Assembly: GCA_003612625.1 (NCBI GenBank) | Contig: RAZJ01000001.1 | Span: 62,001-126,000, forward strand | DNA: 64,000 bases | Origin: a bacterium 1XD42-1 | GTDB taxonomy: Bacteria > Bacillota > Clostridia > Oscillospirales > Ruminococcaceae | Reading direction: 5' to 3' | In this document: in pieces, positions 42,888-52,994 of the stretch | Layout of the letters: each line of letters begins with the position of its first letter | Position numbering within the stretch: the first letter of the stretch is position 1 | Position numbers and translations under genes: made by a program | The notes under the pieces: generated by a model | Databases searched by the model: none | Told to the model about the DNA's origin: nothing | Seen by the model: only the letters and a program-made list of their open reading frames with translations

Positions 42888-43760
42888 ATGAAAGGGACTA
42901 AATTAGACAGCAAACAAAAAACATACCTGCTGATTACCATCCCAATCCTAGCACTTTTTTTCTGTTTTAATACGCTGCCCTTGATCAAAGGTGTTATTTA
43001 CAGTTTTACAAATTTCCGCGGATATGGGGATTACAGCTGGGTTGGGCTTCGGAATTATATCGACTTGTTCCAGGACGGCCGTGTGGGCCGGTCCTACTGG
43101 TTTACGTTTAAGCTGGCCTTTGTTACTACAATCGTCGTAAACGTTATCAGCTTAATTTTAGCTTTAGGTTTGAACAGCAAAATCAAATTCAAAAGCGCCT
43201 TGCGCGGGATGTACTTCATTCCGAATATTCTGGGCGCCTTGGTTGTAGGCTATATTTTCAACTATTTCTTCACCTATATTCTTCCAGCCGTCATCCAAAT
43301 GGTTGGCGGCCAGGGGAACAGCATCCTTGCCAGTACGAAATGGGCCTGGTTTGCGATTATGATTGTATGCGCGTGGCAGTCCATTGCCATGAATACCATC
43401 ATTTACATATCCGGCCTGCAAACGGTGCCCCAGGATGTGTATGAAGCAGGCTCCATTGACGGGGCTACTGGTTGGGCACAGTTTAAACATTTAACATTCC
43501 CTCTGATCATTCCATTTTTCAGCATCAATATGGTATTATGTATGAAAAACTTCTTAATGGTCTTTGATCAGATCATGGCTTTGACAAAAGGCGGTCCTGC
43601 CCAAAGCACAGAATCCATTTCCTTCTTAATTTATAACAATGGTATGTCCGGGGGCCAGTTCGGCTTCCAAAGCGCCAACGCGGTCGTATTCTTTATTATG
43701 ATTGTTGTGATTTCTGTCGCCCAGATGCGGTTCACAGGCAAAAAGGAGGAGCAGTTATAA
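42888..43760 (+). CDS. Sugar ABC transporter permease (MalF/MsmF-like)
   Basis: A 290-residue inner-membrane permease with six membrane segments and the EAA loop YEAGSIDGATGWAQFKHLTFPLI (about residues 184-206) that contacts the ATPase. Paired with the next gene as the two CUT1 permeases. Its stop codon overlaps the start of the second permease (TAATG). Confidence 0.93.
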   Translation: MKGTKLDSKQKTYLLITIPILALFFCFNTLPLIKGVIYSFTNFRGYGDYSWVGLRNYIDLFQDGRVGRSYWFTFKLAFVTTIVVNVISLILALGLNSKIKFKSALRGMYFIPNILGALVVGYIFNYFFTYILPAVIQMVGGQGNSILASTKWAWFAIMIVCAWQSIAMNTIIYISGLQTVPQDVYEAGSIDGATGWAQFKHLTFPLIIPFFSINMVLCMKNFLMVFDQIMALTKGGPAQSTESISFLIYNNGMSGGQFGFQSANAVVFFIMIVVISVAQMRFTGKKEEQL

Positions 43761-44602
43761 TGAAAGAAAAAATCAATGAACGGGTAAACTGGCCAGTTAC
43801 AATTCTGCTGATTGTGGGCCTCATTACAGTTGCGTTCCCCTTGTATATGACCATTGTCATTGCCTTCAAGCAGCCTTCGGAAATGACAAACAGCATTTCC
43901 GGTATTTTGTCCCTGCCCAAGTCCTGGAGCCTTGCGAATTTCGCGGAAGCAATGCGGGTAACCGATTTCTGGCATTCCTTAGGCAACAGCATCTGGATCA
44001 CCTTAGTCACGGTAGGGATTTCCATTGCGCTCCATTCCATGATCGGCTATACCATCGGCCGCAGCAAAGCCCGCAGCAAATTTTACAGCTTTGCTTACTT
44101 ATACATTGTCAGCGGCATGTTTGTACCTTTTGCCATCCTGATGATGCCCCTGGTCAAACAAACCGCGCAATTAGGGATTGCCAACTGGGTTGGCGTTATC
44201 CTGTGTTATGTGGTATTCTATATGCCAATGAATGTTTTGCTGTATTCCGGCTATCTGACCAATATCCCCATGGCCTTGGAAGAAGCCGCCTGTGTAGACG
44301 GCGCCAGCTCATGGATGACATTTTGGAAAATTATTTTTCCAAACATGAAGCCGATGCATGCAACGGTGGCTGTTTTAACAGCCCTGGGAACCTGGAATGA
44401 CGTTATGACGCCTCTGGTTATCATGTCAGGAAGCGGTTCCACCACATTGCCCTTGGCACAAATGACATTCCAGACACAATTCGGGACAAATTATAATTTA
44501 GCATTCGCATCCTATTTATTAGCCTTGCTGCCGATTTTGGTATTCTACCTTATCTGCCAGAAACAGATTTTAAACGGCGTTGTAAACGGGGCTGTAAAAT
44601 AG
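43760..44602 (+). CDS. Sugar ABC transporter permease (MalG/MsmG-like)
   Basis: A 280-residue permease with six membrane segments and the EAA loop LEEAACVDGASSWMTFWKIIFPNMKP (about residues 173-198, shown in part). GGAGGAG lies before the overlapping ATG. No ATP-binding gene is present in the locus, so the transporter presumably uses a shared MsmK/MsiK-type ATPase encoded elsewhere, as is usual in Firmicutes. Confidence 0.93.
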   Translation: MKEKINERVNWPVTILLIVGLITVAFPLYMTIVIAFKQPSEMTNSISGILSLPKSWSLANFAEAMRVTDFWHSLGNSIWITLVTVGISIALHSMIGYTIGRSKARSKFYSFAYLYIVSGMFVPFAILMMPLVKQTAQLGIANWVGVILCYVVFYMPMNVLLYSGYLTNIPMALEEAACVDGASSWMTFWKIIFPNMKPMHATVAVLTALGTWNDVMTPLVIMSGSGSTTLPLAQMTFQTQFGTNYNLAFASYLLALLPILVFYLICQKQILNGVVNGAVK

Positions 44603-44612
44603 TCAAACAGAC

Positions 44613-44649
44613 ACATAAGAAGGGGGATTTCCGATCTCCCTTCTTATGT
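44613..44649 (+). repeat. Intercistronic hairpin between permease and alpha-galactosidase genes
   Basis: ACATAAGAAGGG (44613-44624) pairs perfectly with 44638-44649 around a 13-base loop. No T tract follows, so it is more likely an RNA-stabilising or processing element than a terminator. Confidence 0.6.
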
Positions 44650-44693
44650 CTGTCAAAATATACCTATAACCATTCAGAAAGGAACGGTTGCCT

Positions 44694-46946
44694 ATGGCTA
44701 TTTTATTTGACGGAAATCAAAATACTTTAACACTGCATACCAATCACAGCACTTACCAAATGAAGATCGATCCATTGGGTTTTGTGCTGCATTTGTATTA
44801 TGGAAAATCTTCTGTTGGGTGTATGGATTATCTTTTAATGCATTCTTACCAGGACCGGGGTTTTTCAGGGAACCCTTATGATGCAGAAGAGGATCGGACC
44901 TATTCTATGGATGTACTGCCCCAGGAATTTCCTTATCATGGTACAGGGGACTACCGGAGTCCAGCCCTGATTATCAAAAATAACGGTAATTTTTGTGGAA
45001 GTGACTTCCGTTATAAAAGCCATCGGATAACAAATGAAAAATATCATATCAAAGGGCTTCCAGCCGTATACGCAGAAAAGGAAGAAGCGGAAACATTGGA
45101 AATATTTCTGGAAGACCGGGTATCCAATATAGAAGTCTGCTTATTATACGGGGTACTGCCGAAATATGATATTATTACAAGAAGCGTCCGGGTGGTGAAC
45201 CAAGGCGGGAATAAAATCTATTTGGAAAAGCTGCTGCCGGCAACCCTGGATTTTGTCAGCGGGGATTATGATTTTATTACCTTTTATGGCCGGCACAATA
45301 AAGAACGGAATTTCCAGCGGGTACCTGTCGTCCATGGCGTTCATCAGATTGGCAGCCGCAGAGGGACTTCCAGCCACCAGTACAACCCCTTTGTTATTTT
45401 AGCGGAACGGAACGCCGACGAAGAAAACGGGAGCTGTTACGCCATGTCCTTCCTGTACAGCGGCGGGTTCCAGTGCCAGGTAGAAAAGGATCAGTTTAAC
45501 CTGACCCGCCTGCAAATGGGGCTTCAGGAGGAACTGTTTGAATATCCCCTGGAGCCTGGGGAAGTCTTTTATTCTCCGGAAGTGGTAATGAGTTACAGCA
45601 GCCAGGGTATCGGCCAGTTATCCAGGAATATCCATAAATGTTACCGTCATAACTTATGCCGGGGAAAATATAAAGAAATTCCCCGTCCCCTTTTGGTGAA
45701 TAACTGGGAATCCACAATGTTTGATTTTAACGGGGATTTATTATATGGTTTAGCCAAAGACGCCTCTGCCCTGGGGATTGAAATGCTGGTAATGGATGAC
45801 GGCTGGTTCGGGACAAGGAATGACGATACCAGCGGTTTAGGGGACTGGCAGGTGAATGAGGAAAAGCTTGGGGAACCTTTAGAAAGCCTGATCCAGAAAA
45901 TCAATGGATTAGGGATGAAATTCGGCATATGGGTGGAGCCGGAATGTGTCAATGAAAACAGCCGTCTTTATCGGGAGCATCCTGACTGGGCCTTTCAAAT
46001 TCCTGGGAAACGGCCTGTCCGGGGCCGGGGCCAGCTTATGCTTGATTTTTCCCGGAAAGAAGTGGTAGACTATTTATTCGGGCAAATCTGCAATGTTTTA
46101 GACAAAGGCAACATTGAATATGTAAAATGGGATATGAACCGGAGCTTTTATGATATTTATTCCAACGGCGGCAAAGAACAGGGCCGGGTGCTCCATGATT
46201 ATATATTAGGGCTTTATGACTTTTTAGAAAGGCTGATTACCCGTTATCCGAATATCCTGTTTGAAGGATGCAGCGGGGGCGGCGGCAGGTTTGATGCCGG
46301 GATGCTGTACTATACCCCGCAAATCTGGTGCAGTGACAATACAGATGCCATTGACCGGGTTTTCATCCAATATGGGACATCCTTTGGGTATCCGATTTCT
46401 TCGATTGCCTCCCATGTATCAGCCGTTCCCAACCAGCAGACAAGCCGTATGGTCAGCCTGCATACGAGAGGGGTCACTGCCATGGGCGGTGTCTTAGGGT
46501 ATGAGCTGGATTTGCGGGAATTAACGGAGGATGAAAAAGAAGAAGTCCGCCAGCAGGTAAAAACGTACCACAAGTATGAAGCCTTAGTACAAAACGGTGA
46601 TTATTACCGGCTGACGAATCCATTTGAGAATCAGGCAGGCGCTTGGGCCGTAGTTGCGGAGGACAAGTCCGAAGTGCTGGTCAGTGCAGTTTCATTAGAA
46701 TGTCATGGCAATGCGCCAATCGTTTATATCAAGCTGCAAGGGCTCAAATCCAGGTGTATCTACCGGGACACAGAAAGTGGTCAGGAATATCCTTCAGATG
46801 CCTTAATGGGCGCAGGAATGCCCTTACCGATGATAAATACCTATGTTGCTCCAATGCAAACAGAAAATGAAGGGGCAAAGCCCCTGCCGGTTGTCGGACA
46901 AGAACACCAGGCATGGCAATGGCATTTAGAATTGGTTGAAAAATAA
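44694..46946 (+). CDS. Alpha-galactosidase, GH36
   Basis: A 750-residue GH36 enzyme releasing galactose from raffinose-type sugars or melibiose. The catalytic nucleophile is Asp480 in VKWDMNRS and the acid/base is Asp548 in CSDNTDAID, with MVMDDGWFG near residue 365 and the CSGGGGRFD substrate motif near 526. N-terminal beta-supersandwich, TIM barrel and C-terminal beta domain fit the family length. No signal peptide, so it acts in the cytoplasm after uptake. The ATG at 44694 follows AAAGGAA; an in-frame TTG at 44688 is less likely. Confidence 0.95.
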   Translation: MAILFDGNQNTLTLHTNHSTYQMKIDPLGFVLHLYYGKSSVGCMDYLLMHSYQDRGFSGNPYDAEEDRTYSMDVLPQEFPYHGTGDYRSPALIIKNNGNFCGSDFRYKSHRITNEKYHIKGLPAVYAEKEEAETLEIFLEDRVSNIEVCLLYGVLPKYDIITRSVRVVNQGGNKIYLEKLLPATLDFVSGDYDFITFYGRHNKERNFQRVPVVHGVHQIGSRRGTSSHQYNPFVILAERNADEENGSCYAMSFLYSGGFQCQVEKDQFNLTRLQMGLQEELFEYPLEPGEVFYSPEVVMSYSSQGIGQLSRNIHKCYRHNLCRGKYKEIPRPLLVNNWESTMFDFNGDLLYGLAKDASALGIEMLVMDDGWFGTRNDDTSGLGDWQVNEEKLGEPLESLIQKINGLGMKFGIWVEPECVNENSRLYREHPDWAFQIPGKRPVRGRGQLMLDFSRKEVVDYLFGQICNVLDKGNIEYVKWDMNRSFYDIYSNGGKEQGRVLHDYILGLYDFLERLITRYPNILFEGCSGGGGRFDAGMLYYTPQIWCSDNTDAIDRVFIQYGTSFGYPISSIASHVSAVPNQQTSRMVSLHTRGVTAMGGVLGYELDLRELTEDEKEEVRQQVKTYHKYEALVQNGDYYRLTNPFENQAGAWAVVAEDKSEVLVSAVSLECHGNAPIVYIKLQGLKSRCIYRDTESGQEYPSDALMGAGMPLPMINTYVAPMQTENEGAKPLPVVGQEHQAWQWHLELVEK

Positions 46947-46982
46947 CAGCAGCAAAAAATTTGAAAAATCGGATGGTGAAGT

Positions 46983-48614
46983 ATGGAAAATAACAGCATT
47001 TTTTTAGAAAAAGACTGGTGGAAAAAGGCCGTTATTTATCAAATTTATCCACGGAGCTTTCAAGACAGCAACGGGGACGGAATAGGAGATATTCCTGGTA
47101 TTTTGCGGCGGCTGGATTACCTGGCAGATTTAGGGATTGACGCAATCTGGCTTTCTCCGGTTTACCAGTCGCCCCAGGACGACAACGGGTATGATATTTC
47201 AGACTATGAAAAAATTGATCCTATGTTTGGGACAATGGAAGATATGGATCAGTTGATTGCAAAAGCAAAGGAAAAAAACATCCGGATTATTATGGATCTG
47301 GTATTGAACCACACTTCTGATGAGCATACCTGGTTCCTGGAGGCCAAAAAAAGCAGGGACAATCCCTATCACGATTATTATATCTGGCGGGACGGGGAAC
47401 CGGGCAAAATGCCCAATGAAATGCGGGCAGTTTTTGGCGGCCCCGCCTGGGAATGGGTGCCGGAAGTAGGCCAGTATTATCTGCACCAGTTTACCGTAAA
47501 ACAGCCGGATTTAAACTGGGAAAATCCAAAAGTCCGGCAGGAATTATATAAAATGATCAACTGGTGGATTGACAAAGGGGTGGGTGGTTTCCGTTTGGAT
47601 ACGGTTGATTTGTTCGGCAAGAAGCCGGATGAAATGATCACCCATAATGGGCCGTTGCTCCATGACTATCTGAAGGAAATGAGCCGGGAAAGCTATGGCC
47701 GGAAGCCTTTGATCACCGTAGGGGAAGCCTGGGGTGCAGATGTAGAAAATGCCAAGCTGTACAGCAATCCGGATGGCAGCGAGCTTTCCATGGTATTCCA
47801 GTTTGAAGCCATGCTGCTGGACGAGCAGGGCGGCAAAGAAAAATGGGATCTTTCCCCATTACCTTTCCGGCAGATGAAGGATGTTTTCAACCGGTGGCAG
47901 ACAGGGCTGTATGAAAAAGGCTGGAACAGCCTGTTCTGGGAAAACCATGATATTCCGCGGATTATATCCCGCTGGGGGAATGACAAGGAATACCGGGAAA
48001 AATCGGCAAAAATGCTTGCCACCTTGCTCCATGGGATGCAGGGGACGCCATACATCTACCAGGGAGAAGAACTTGGGATGACCAATACAGCCTATGACAT
48101 CAGTGAATACCGGGATATTGAAACCTTAAACATGTACAAGGAACGGAAAGAAAAGGGCGTCCCGGAAAATGAAATCATGGCTTCTATCCATGCAAAAAGC
48201 CGGGATAATGCCAGATCTCCTATGCAGTGGGATACCAGCCCCAACGCAGGCTTTACCAGCGGAATCCCCTGGATGAAAGTGAACCCAAATTACACAGAAA
48301 TCAACGGGGAAGCTGCACTAAAAGATCCAGATTCCATTTTCCATTATTATCAAAAGCTGATCCAACTGCGCAAACAGTACGACGTTTTCACAGACGGCAA
48401 ATTTGAAATGCTCCTGCCGGAAGACGAATCCATTTTTGCATACAAAAGGGGGCATAACGAAGGCTGTTTAACTGTATTCTGTAATTTCTATGGAGAAACT
48501 GTGGAATGTCCCATGGAAGCCTGCAACGGCGCGCAGCTTCTGATTTCCAATTACAGCGACAGTGACAGCATGACATCTTTGCGGCCCTATGAAGCGAGGA
48601 TTTATTACCAATAA
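46983..48614 (+). CDS. GH13 alpha-glucosidase (oligo-1,6-glucosidase / sucrose-cleaving type)
   Basis: A 543-residue GH13 enzyme (subfamily 31 style). Catalytic residues: nucleophile Asp206 in GGFRLDTVD, acid/base Glu248 in VGEAWGAD, transition-state Asp323 in ENHDIPR. The opening WWKKAVIYQIYPRSFQDSNGDGIGD is typical. No signal peptide. In this operon it would split the glucose-fructose or glucose-containing remainder after alpha-galactosidase action; exact bond preference is not readable. Ends at a strong terminator. Confidence 0.93.
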   Translation: MENNSIFLEKDWWKKAVIYQIYPRSFQDSNGDGIGDIPGILRRLDYLADLGIDAIWLSPVYQSPQDDNGYDISDYEKIDPMFGTMEDMDQLIAKAKEKNIRIIMDLVLNHTSDEHTWFLEAKKSRDNPYHDYYIWRDGEPGKMPNEMRAVFGGPAWEWVPEVGQYYLHQFTVKQPDLNWENPKVRQELYKMINWWIDKGVGGFRLDTVDLFGKKPDEMITHNGPLLHDYLKEMSRESYGRKPLITVGEAWGADVENAKLYSNPDGSELSMVFQFEAMLLDEQGGKEKWDLSPLPFRQMKDVFNRWQTGLYEKGWNSLFWENHDIPRIISRWGNDKEYREKSAKMLATLLHGMQGTPYIYQGEELGMTNTAYDISEYRDIETLNMYKERKEKGVPENEIMASIHAKSRDNARSPMQWDTSPNAGFTSGIPWMKVNPNYTEINGEAALKDPDSIFHYYQKLIQLRKQYDVFTDGKFEMLLPEDESIFAYKRGHNEGCLTVFCNFYGETVECPMEACNGAQLLISNYSDSDSMTSLRPYEARIYYQ

Positions 48615-48623
48615 AACAAGGAA

Positions 48624-48661
48624 CCCGGAAAATTTGAGGCACATGCCTCAAATTTTCCGGG
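48624..48661. terminator. Bidirectional terminator between the sugar operon and the flagellar cluster
   Basis: Perfect 18-bp inverted repeat (48624-48641 with 48644-48661) starting CCCGGAAAATTTGAGG, loop CA, followed by CTTTTTCC on the plus strand. It separates two convergent operons. Confidence 0.88.
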
Positions 48662-48671
48662 CTTTTTCCAT

Positions 48672-50090
48672 TTATGCTTTCCCCACGGAAATTTCCCCTT
48701 GGCTGTTGCGATAAATACGGCAATTCTCTGTAATATCCTGAATGACCATACTTGCATTTCCAATCATAATTTTCGTTGGCGGATAAACCTTCTGACTGAC
48801 CAGCATACAGTGGGCAACACCTTGCAAACGTTCTTCCAGCTCTGCCTTTTGTTCCATAAGCTTTGCCCGTTTCATCTTCAAAACAGGAGCTTGCAGCCGC
48901 ATTTGGTTCAAAGCTTTTTTCCGTTCCGGAGTCGTAATCTGTTTAGCTTTATCCAGACGCTCTAAATAATCCAAGCTTTTCCGCATTTCTTCATATTTAT
49001 CATTCAGTTCTTTCAGCCGGTTTTCGAGATCCATTTTTTCCCGCATCATAGAAGGGGTGCTGCCTAAGACAATCACCGTTTGGACTGCCGAACGGGAGCC
49101 CACGCGGCGGGAATTGATGGAACCAAAAACGGTTAATTTGCCGCCGGCAATCCGGCCCCGTTTCCCGCTGATTTCAATGTTTCCATCGGTTTCCACAGTG
49201 GAATTGATAATGGTTTCGGCTTTGACATCGCCGCCAGCCCGGATGGAACAGTTTTCGATATATTTGCTGGTTACTTCTTTTCCGGCCTGTAAAATCCCAC
49301 GGCCCATGCCATTGATTCCATTTACCAGTAAAATGGAACCATCCGCATAGATGGAAGCCCCTTCCACGCTGCCTTCTATGCGCACATTGCCGGTGCTGTG
49401 GATTTCAAAACCTTCCTGAACGAATCCCTTTACTACAACATCGCCATTAAAGCGCAGATTCCCTGTGGAATTATCCACATTATCCACTTTCAATACAGGT
49501 TCCACACGGAATTTGCCTTTTTGGAAAACCAAGCTGCCTGTTTTGGCAGCTACTAACTTACGCCCTTCCTCAATGACTTTCGTATTTTCCCCTGCCGGTA
49601 CAACAGGAGCCAGACCCCTCCGAGGCTTAATGGGAGAACCATAAACATTACGGCCCTCTTTCCCTTCCGTTGGCAATGTAATTTCACAAAGGGTTTGCCC
49701 TTCTTCCACATTGACAACCAGGTTCATTTCTTTAAAATTGATGGTACCGTCTTCCCTCTCTTTGAAAGTCGGCTTAATTTCCCTCGGAAAAAGTTCTTTA
49801 ATACTGCCGTCCACACCATTACATACTGGAGTACCCCGGGCAATTTCCAATGGTTTATTATATAAACCATCGGCTAACAATTGCAGGGCTTCCTCATCCA
49901 GCCCATAAACTACCCGGCGTTCCTTGAGGAAGCGCTGGAGCATATCCAAGGAAACCGGCGAGCCATTTCCTTCCGGCGGATCTACGGAAAGGGCATACGT
50001 CATTTTGTTAATCCCTTCATATCCATGAACTTGTGCATCTTTATCGACTATTTTATCCGGTGCAATGATACCACCCATATCCCCTGTCAT
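48672..50090 (-). CDS. FapA family (DUF342) protein
   Basis: A 472-residue protein. The N-terminal part (about 1-150) is the FapA N domain; residues of about 190-330 form a right-handed beta-helix with repeated short Gly/Val/Ile turns (GNLRFNGDVVVKG, GNVRIEGSVEGA, GNIEISGKRGRI); a charged coiled coil (about 345-430) follows. DUF342/FapA proteins are scaffold-like, and in Vibrio FapA helps polar localisation of flagellar and signalling proteins. It ends the leftward flagellar cluster. GGGAGG precedes the ATG. Confidence 0.85.
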   Translation of the reverse strand: MTGDMGGIIAPDKIVDKDAQVHGYEGINKMTYALSVDPPEGNGSPVSLDMLQRFLKERRVVYGLDEEALQLLADGLYNKPLEIARGTPVCNGVDGSIKELFPREIKPTFKEREDGTINFKEMNLVVNVEEGQTLCEITLPTEGKEGRNVYGSPIKPRRGLAPVVPAGENTKVIEEGRKLVAAKTGSLVFQKGKFRVEPVLKVDNVDNSTGNLRFNGDVVVKGFVQEGFEIHSTGNVRIEGSVEGASIYADGSILLVNGINGMGRGILQAGKEVTSKYIENCSIRAGGDVKAETIINSTVETDGNIEISGKRGRIAGGKLTVFGSINSRRVGSRSAVQTVIVLGSTPSMMREKMDLENRLKELNDKYEEMRKSLDYLERLDKAKQITTPERKKALNQMRLQAPVLKMKRAKLMEQKAELEERLQGVAHCMLVSQKVYPPTKIMIGNASMVIQDITENCRIYRNSQGEISVGKA

Positions 50091-50150
50091 TTCTCAACGC
50101 CTCCCTTTTTCAAATTGATTGTTTTACTTCTAGCGGCATTTCCTTTGGAA

Positions 50151-50642
50151 CTAATAAGTCCATTGGCCGCGGGTAACAGACTTAATCAGCATAACCCCGT
50201 CGCTGGCGCTGAAATACTGGGTACGCCCATAATTTTTCCCACAATCCTCTGCCACAATAGGAATATGCAACTGGTTCAGCATAGCTTTTACTGCGATTAC
50301 ATTCCGTTCACCAATATTCGCGATTGCTGTAGTAGACATAGCCGCAAACATTTGAGCACCACCAGCAATCTTTGCAGTCATATTCACCCGGCGGGCACCA
50401 GCGCGTTCCATTTTCTGTACCAGCATGGCAATGCCTGTATCTGCAAATTTCATTGGCTGGGAAGCACATACATTACTCATTTGCTTGCTGGATGGGAGCA
50501 TAATATGGGAAAGCCCGGCAACTTTCATTCTAGCGTCATAAAGGCATATCCCAACACAAGAGCCTAATGCATAGGTTACTAAAATGTCAGGTGCTTTGAC
50601 GACATTTAGGTCTGCTATTCCAACTGTAACTGTCTTGCTCAT
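50151..50642 (-). CDS. cheD: Chemoreceptor glutamine deamidase CheD
   Basis: A 163-residue CheD that deamidates receptor glutamines and stimulates CheC. The catalytic Cys lies in LGSCVGICLYD (about residues 28-38) and the catalytic His in SHIMLPS (about 46-52). It overlaps the cheC stop by four bases (ATGA), so the two partners are made together. Confidence 0.95.
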   Translation of the reverse strand: MSKTVTVGIADLNVVKAPDILVTYALGSCVGICLYDARMKVAGLSHIMLPSSKQMSNVCASQPMKFADTGIAMLVQKMERAGARRVNMTAKIAGGAQMFAAMSTTAIANIGERNVIAVKAMLNQLHIPIVAEDCGKNYGRTQYFSASDGVMLIKSVTRGQWTY

Positions 50643-51262
50643 ATCTCGATCCCTAATCTTAACATAATTTGATTTAGCGCATCAACTTCTGGGATTAACA
50701 GGATTTGACTGACTGCGCTTAATTCATCGCTTTCAAACTGATCCTCAATGAAGATGATTTTATCGCCGATATTTGCGAAATGAATAGCCGGTACGCTTAA
50801 CATCGCGCCGCACATATCAATACAGATATCAGGGACAGAAATATCGATTACCATACCAGTTAATTGGGCAATGGCATTGACATAAGCCGCCGCCATAATA
50901 TTCCCAATTTCCTGTAATGCTGAGATGCCCATTTCGTCAATCTCATGGAAACTATGCAAAGACTGGCCTAATAAGGTATTGAGCACCATATGTGAAAAAT
51001 CCTTCTGCAACAGGAACATCATCATTCCTGTTACATCACCTTGCAGCGCAAACAATAAACCAACGATCATATTTTCGGGGCCGCCCAAATTAGCGGTTAC
51101 CGTATCAAAATCCAAAATGCTGATTTTAGGCACCTGGATATTAACGGGTTTTGCCAGCATGGATGCAAGGGATGTAGCTGCATTACCGGTACCGATATTT
51201 CCAATTTCCCGCAATACATCAAGCTGTATTGGGTTCAATTCGCTGTAATCTTTCAGTGCCAT
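50639..51262 (-). CDS. cheC: CheY-P phosphatase CheC
   Basis: A 207-residue CheC with both phosphatase motifs intact: LREIGNIGTGNAA (about residues 14-26) and LQEIGNIMAAAYV (about 110-122), each with the Glu and Asn needed for catalysis. It dephosphorylates CheY-P and binds CheD. GGAAGTAGAGAGA precedes the ATG. Located 24 bases after the FlgG-type gene. Confidence 0.95.
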   Translation of the reverse strand: MALKDYSELNPIQLDVLREIGNIGTGNAATSLASMLAKPVNIQVPKISILDFDTVTANLGGPENMIVGLLFALQGDVTGMMMFLLQKDFSHMVLNTLLGQSLHSFHEIDEMGISALQEIGNIMAAAYVNAIAQLTGMVIDISVPDICIDMCGAMLSVPAIHFANIGDKIIFIEDQFESDELSAVSQILLIPEVDALNQIMLRLGIEI

Positions 51263-51286
51263 TCTCTCTACTTCCTTACATTAAGT

Positions 51287-52069
51287 TTATTGCCTTAAAG
51301 TATTGATTTCTTCTTCCATGGAATCCGAAGTCCGTACCACCCGGCCGTTTAACTGGAAAGCCCGCTGGGCTTCAATAAGCTTTACCATTTCATTGGCCAG
51401 ATCCACGCCGGAAAACTCCAGGAACCCTTGTTTTACCAAATCCCTGGTTTCCCCTTCATAGGCTTCTGCCTCACCGGAAATGGGGGTTACACGGAACCGG
51501 TTTCCTTCATAGGTTTCCAGCCCGTAGGGATTTTTAAATTCATAAACCCCGATCAGCTCAGAAAGGCTGCTGTAATCCAGCTCGTCAGAATCTGCCAAAG
51601 CTTCCCTTTCTTCATCTGTCAGGCCCTCTTTGTCCCGCAGATAAGGAACCTGGATTTTCTGGCCGCTTTCATCCAGCACATAAGAGCCGTCGCTTGCCAC
51701 CAGATAAGTGGCATTGCCCTCCACGCTTAAAGCGAAGGTCCCATCTCTTGTATATTCCGTGGTACCGTCAGGATTTTCCACCGCAAAGAAACAGTCCTTA
51801 TCTGTCAAAGCAAAATCCAGCTGATGCATGGTATTGTCAAAACCGGACTGCCGCATAATTAAATCCGTATCCTGATGTTTTACGCCATGCCCCACTAAAT
51901 TTTCACCTTTAACCTGGGTATTCATCTGGGTATAAATTAAATTTGTAAAAGAAGAACGGGAGGGCTTATAACCAACATTATTTACATTAGCAAGATTATG
52001 TCCAGTTACATTTAATTGTTCCTGATAGGCCACCATGCCGCTGACCCCGTTATAAAAAGCAATCTGCAT
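51287..52069 (-). CDS. Flagellar rod/hook-basal body protein, FlgG/FlhP type
   Basis: A 260-residue rod-family protein. N-terminal axial motif GVSGMVAYQEQLNVTGHNLANVNNVGYKPSR and C-terminal VDLANEMVKLIEAQRAFQLNGRVVRTSDSMEEEINTL (quoted in two parts of the family consensus) form the coiled-coil ends of the axial domain. The middle region varies. In Bacillus-like systems FlhO and FlhP build the distal and proximal rod; the pair here, close to sigma-28, fits that arrangement. AAAGGAA precedes the ATG. Confidence 0.88.
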   Translation of the reverse strand: MQIAFYNGVSGMVAYQEQLNVTGHNLANVNNVGYKPSRSSFTNLIYTQMNTQVKGENLVGHGVKHQDTDLIMRQSGFDNTMHQLDFALTDKDCFFAVENPDGTTEYTRDGTFALSVEGNATYLVASDGSYVLDESGQKIQVPYLRDKEGLTDEEREALADSDELDYSSLSELIGVYEFKNPYGLETYEGNRFRVTPISGEAEAYEGETRDLVKQGFLEFSGVDLANEMVKLIEAQRAFQLNGRVVRTSDSMEEEINTLRQ

Positions 52070-52148
52070 GATGTATTCCTTTCCAAACCTGCATTTTTCA
52101 TTATTTTCACAGCAGGTTTTACTTTATGGTAATTTTCAGCCGGAAAAA

Positions 52149-52988
52149 TTAGGTGCCTGCCCGGCAAATGGTAACGGTCTTGGCATCAATGTTATCAATC
52201 ATACGCATTGCCTGGCGGCAGGCCTGGTAATTGCGCTGGATGGCCATTAACTGGGTAAATTCCCGGTTCAGATCCACATTGGAGCTTTCCAGCCAGCCCT
52301 GGCGGATATTGGGCATATCCACGTCATGAACGCCAGCCGATTCCCCGGTATCATATGTAATTTCCCCGGCAACGGTTTCCGGAGTAGATTTCGGGTCAGG
52401 ATCAGCCAAATACAAGCCATTCCGGGCCACAGTCAATAAGGTATTGTCATCCGCTTCGGAAATTTTAAAGGTATCAATTTCGTTGTCCTCTTCATCATAA
52501 ATGATACCGTCAGCATCTACCCGGAAGTTGGAACCTTCCACCTGAATATCGCCATTCTGTCCCTGGACGCGGCCGAACCCCCGGAGGATGAGGTAGCCTT
52601 CCTCGTCAATGTCAAAATTCCCGTTCCTGGTCAGATAAATTTTATCTTCGGCAGCTTCCCCATTCGCGTTTTCATCCCCCGGCACCAGGATATTGAAAAA
52701 TCCAATGCCATTGATTGCCATATCAAAAGGACGTTCTGTCTGTTCCAACGAAGAAGGGCTGTCATAATCGGTTGGCACGTCATGTACCAAACGGACAGGA
52801 GCGCCTTTTCCGATTAAGTTATCGCCATTTTCGATGCGGTTAAGCAGCTCCCAGCCGAACACATTGCTGACTACACGCTGTGTTTTGAAGCCCGGGGTTT
52901 TTGTGTTTGCCAGGTTATTTCCGGAAACATTCAACGCCCGCTGCTGCATCAACATACCGGAAGCAGCCGTATAAAATCCGGTAGCCAT
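52149..52988 (-). CDS. Flagellar rod/hook-basal body protein, FlgF/FlhO type
   Basis: A 279-residue homologue of the next gene. It opens ATGFYTAASGMLMQQRALNV with the ANTKTPGFKTQR rod signature and ends VDLNREFTQLMAIQRNYQACRQAMR. It starts six bases after the sigma-28 gene stop, behind GGGATG. Together the two make the rod that joins basal body and hook. Assignment between FlgF/FlhO and FlgG/FlhP is by position and cannot be fixed by eye. Confidence 0.88.
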   Translation of the reverse strand: MATGFYTAASGMLMQQRALNVSGNNLANTKTPGFKTQRVVSNVFGWELLNRIENGDNLIGKGAPVRLVHDVPTDYDSPSSLEQTERPFDMAINGIGFFNILVPGDENANGEAAEDKIYLTRNGNFDIDEEGYLILRGFGRVQGQNGDIQVEGSNFRVDADGIIYDEEDNEIDTFKISEADDNTLLTVARNGLYLADPDPKSTPETVAGEITYDTGESAGVHDVDMPNIRQGWLESSNVDLNREFTQLMAIQRNYQACRQAMRMIDNIDAKTVTICRAGT

Positions 52989-52994
52989 AATTCA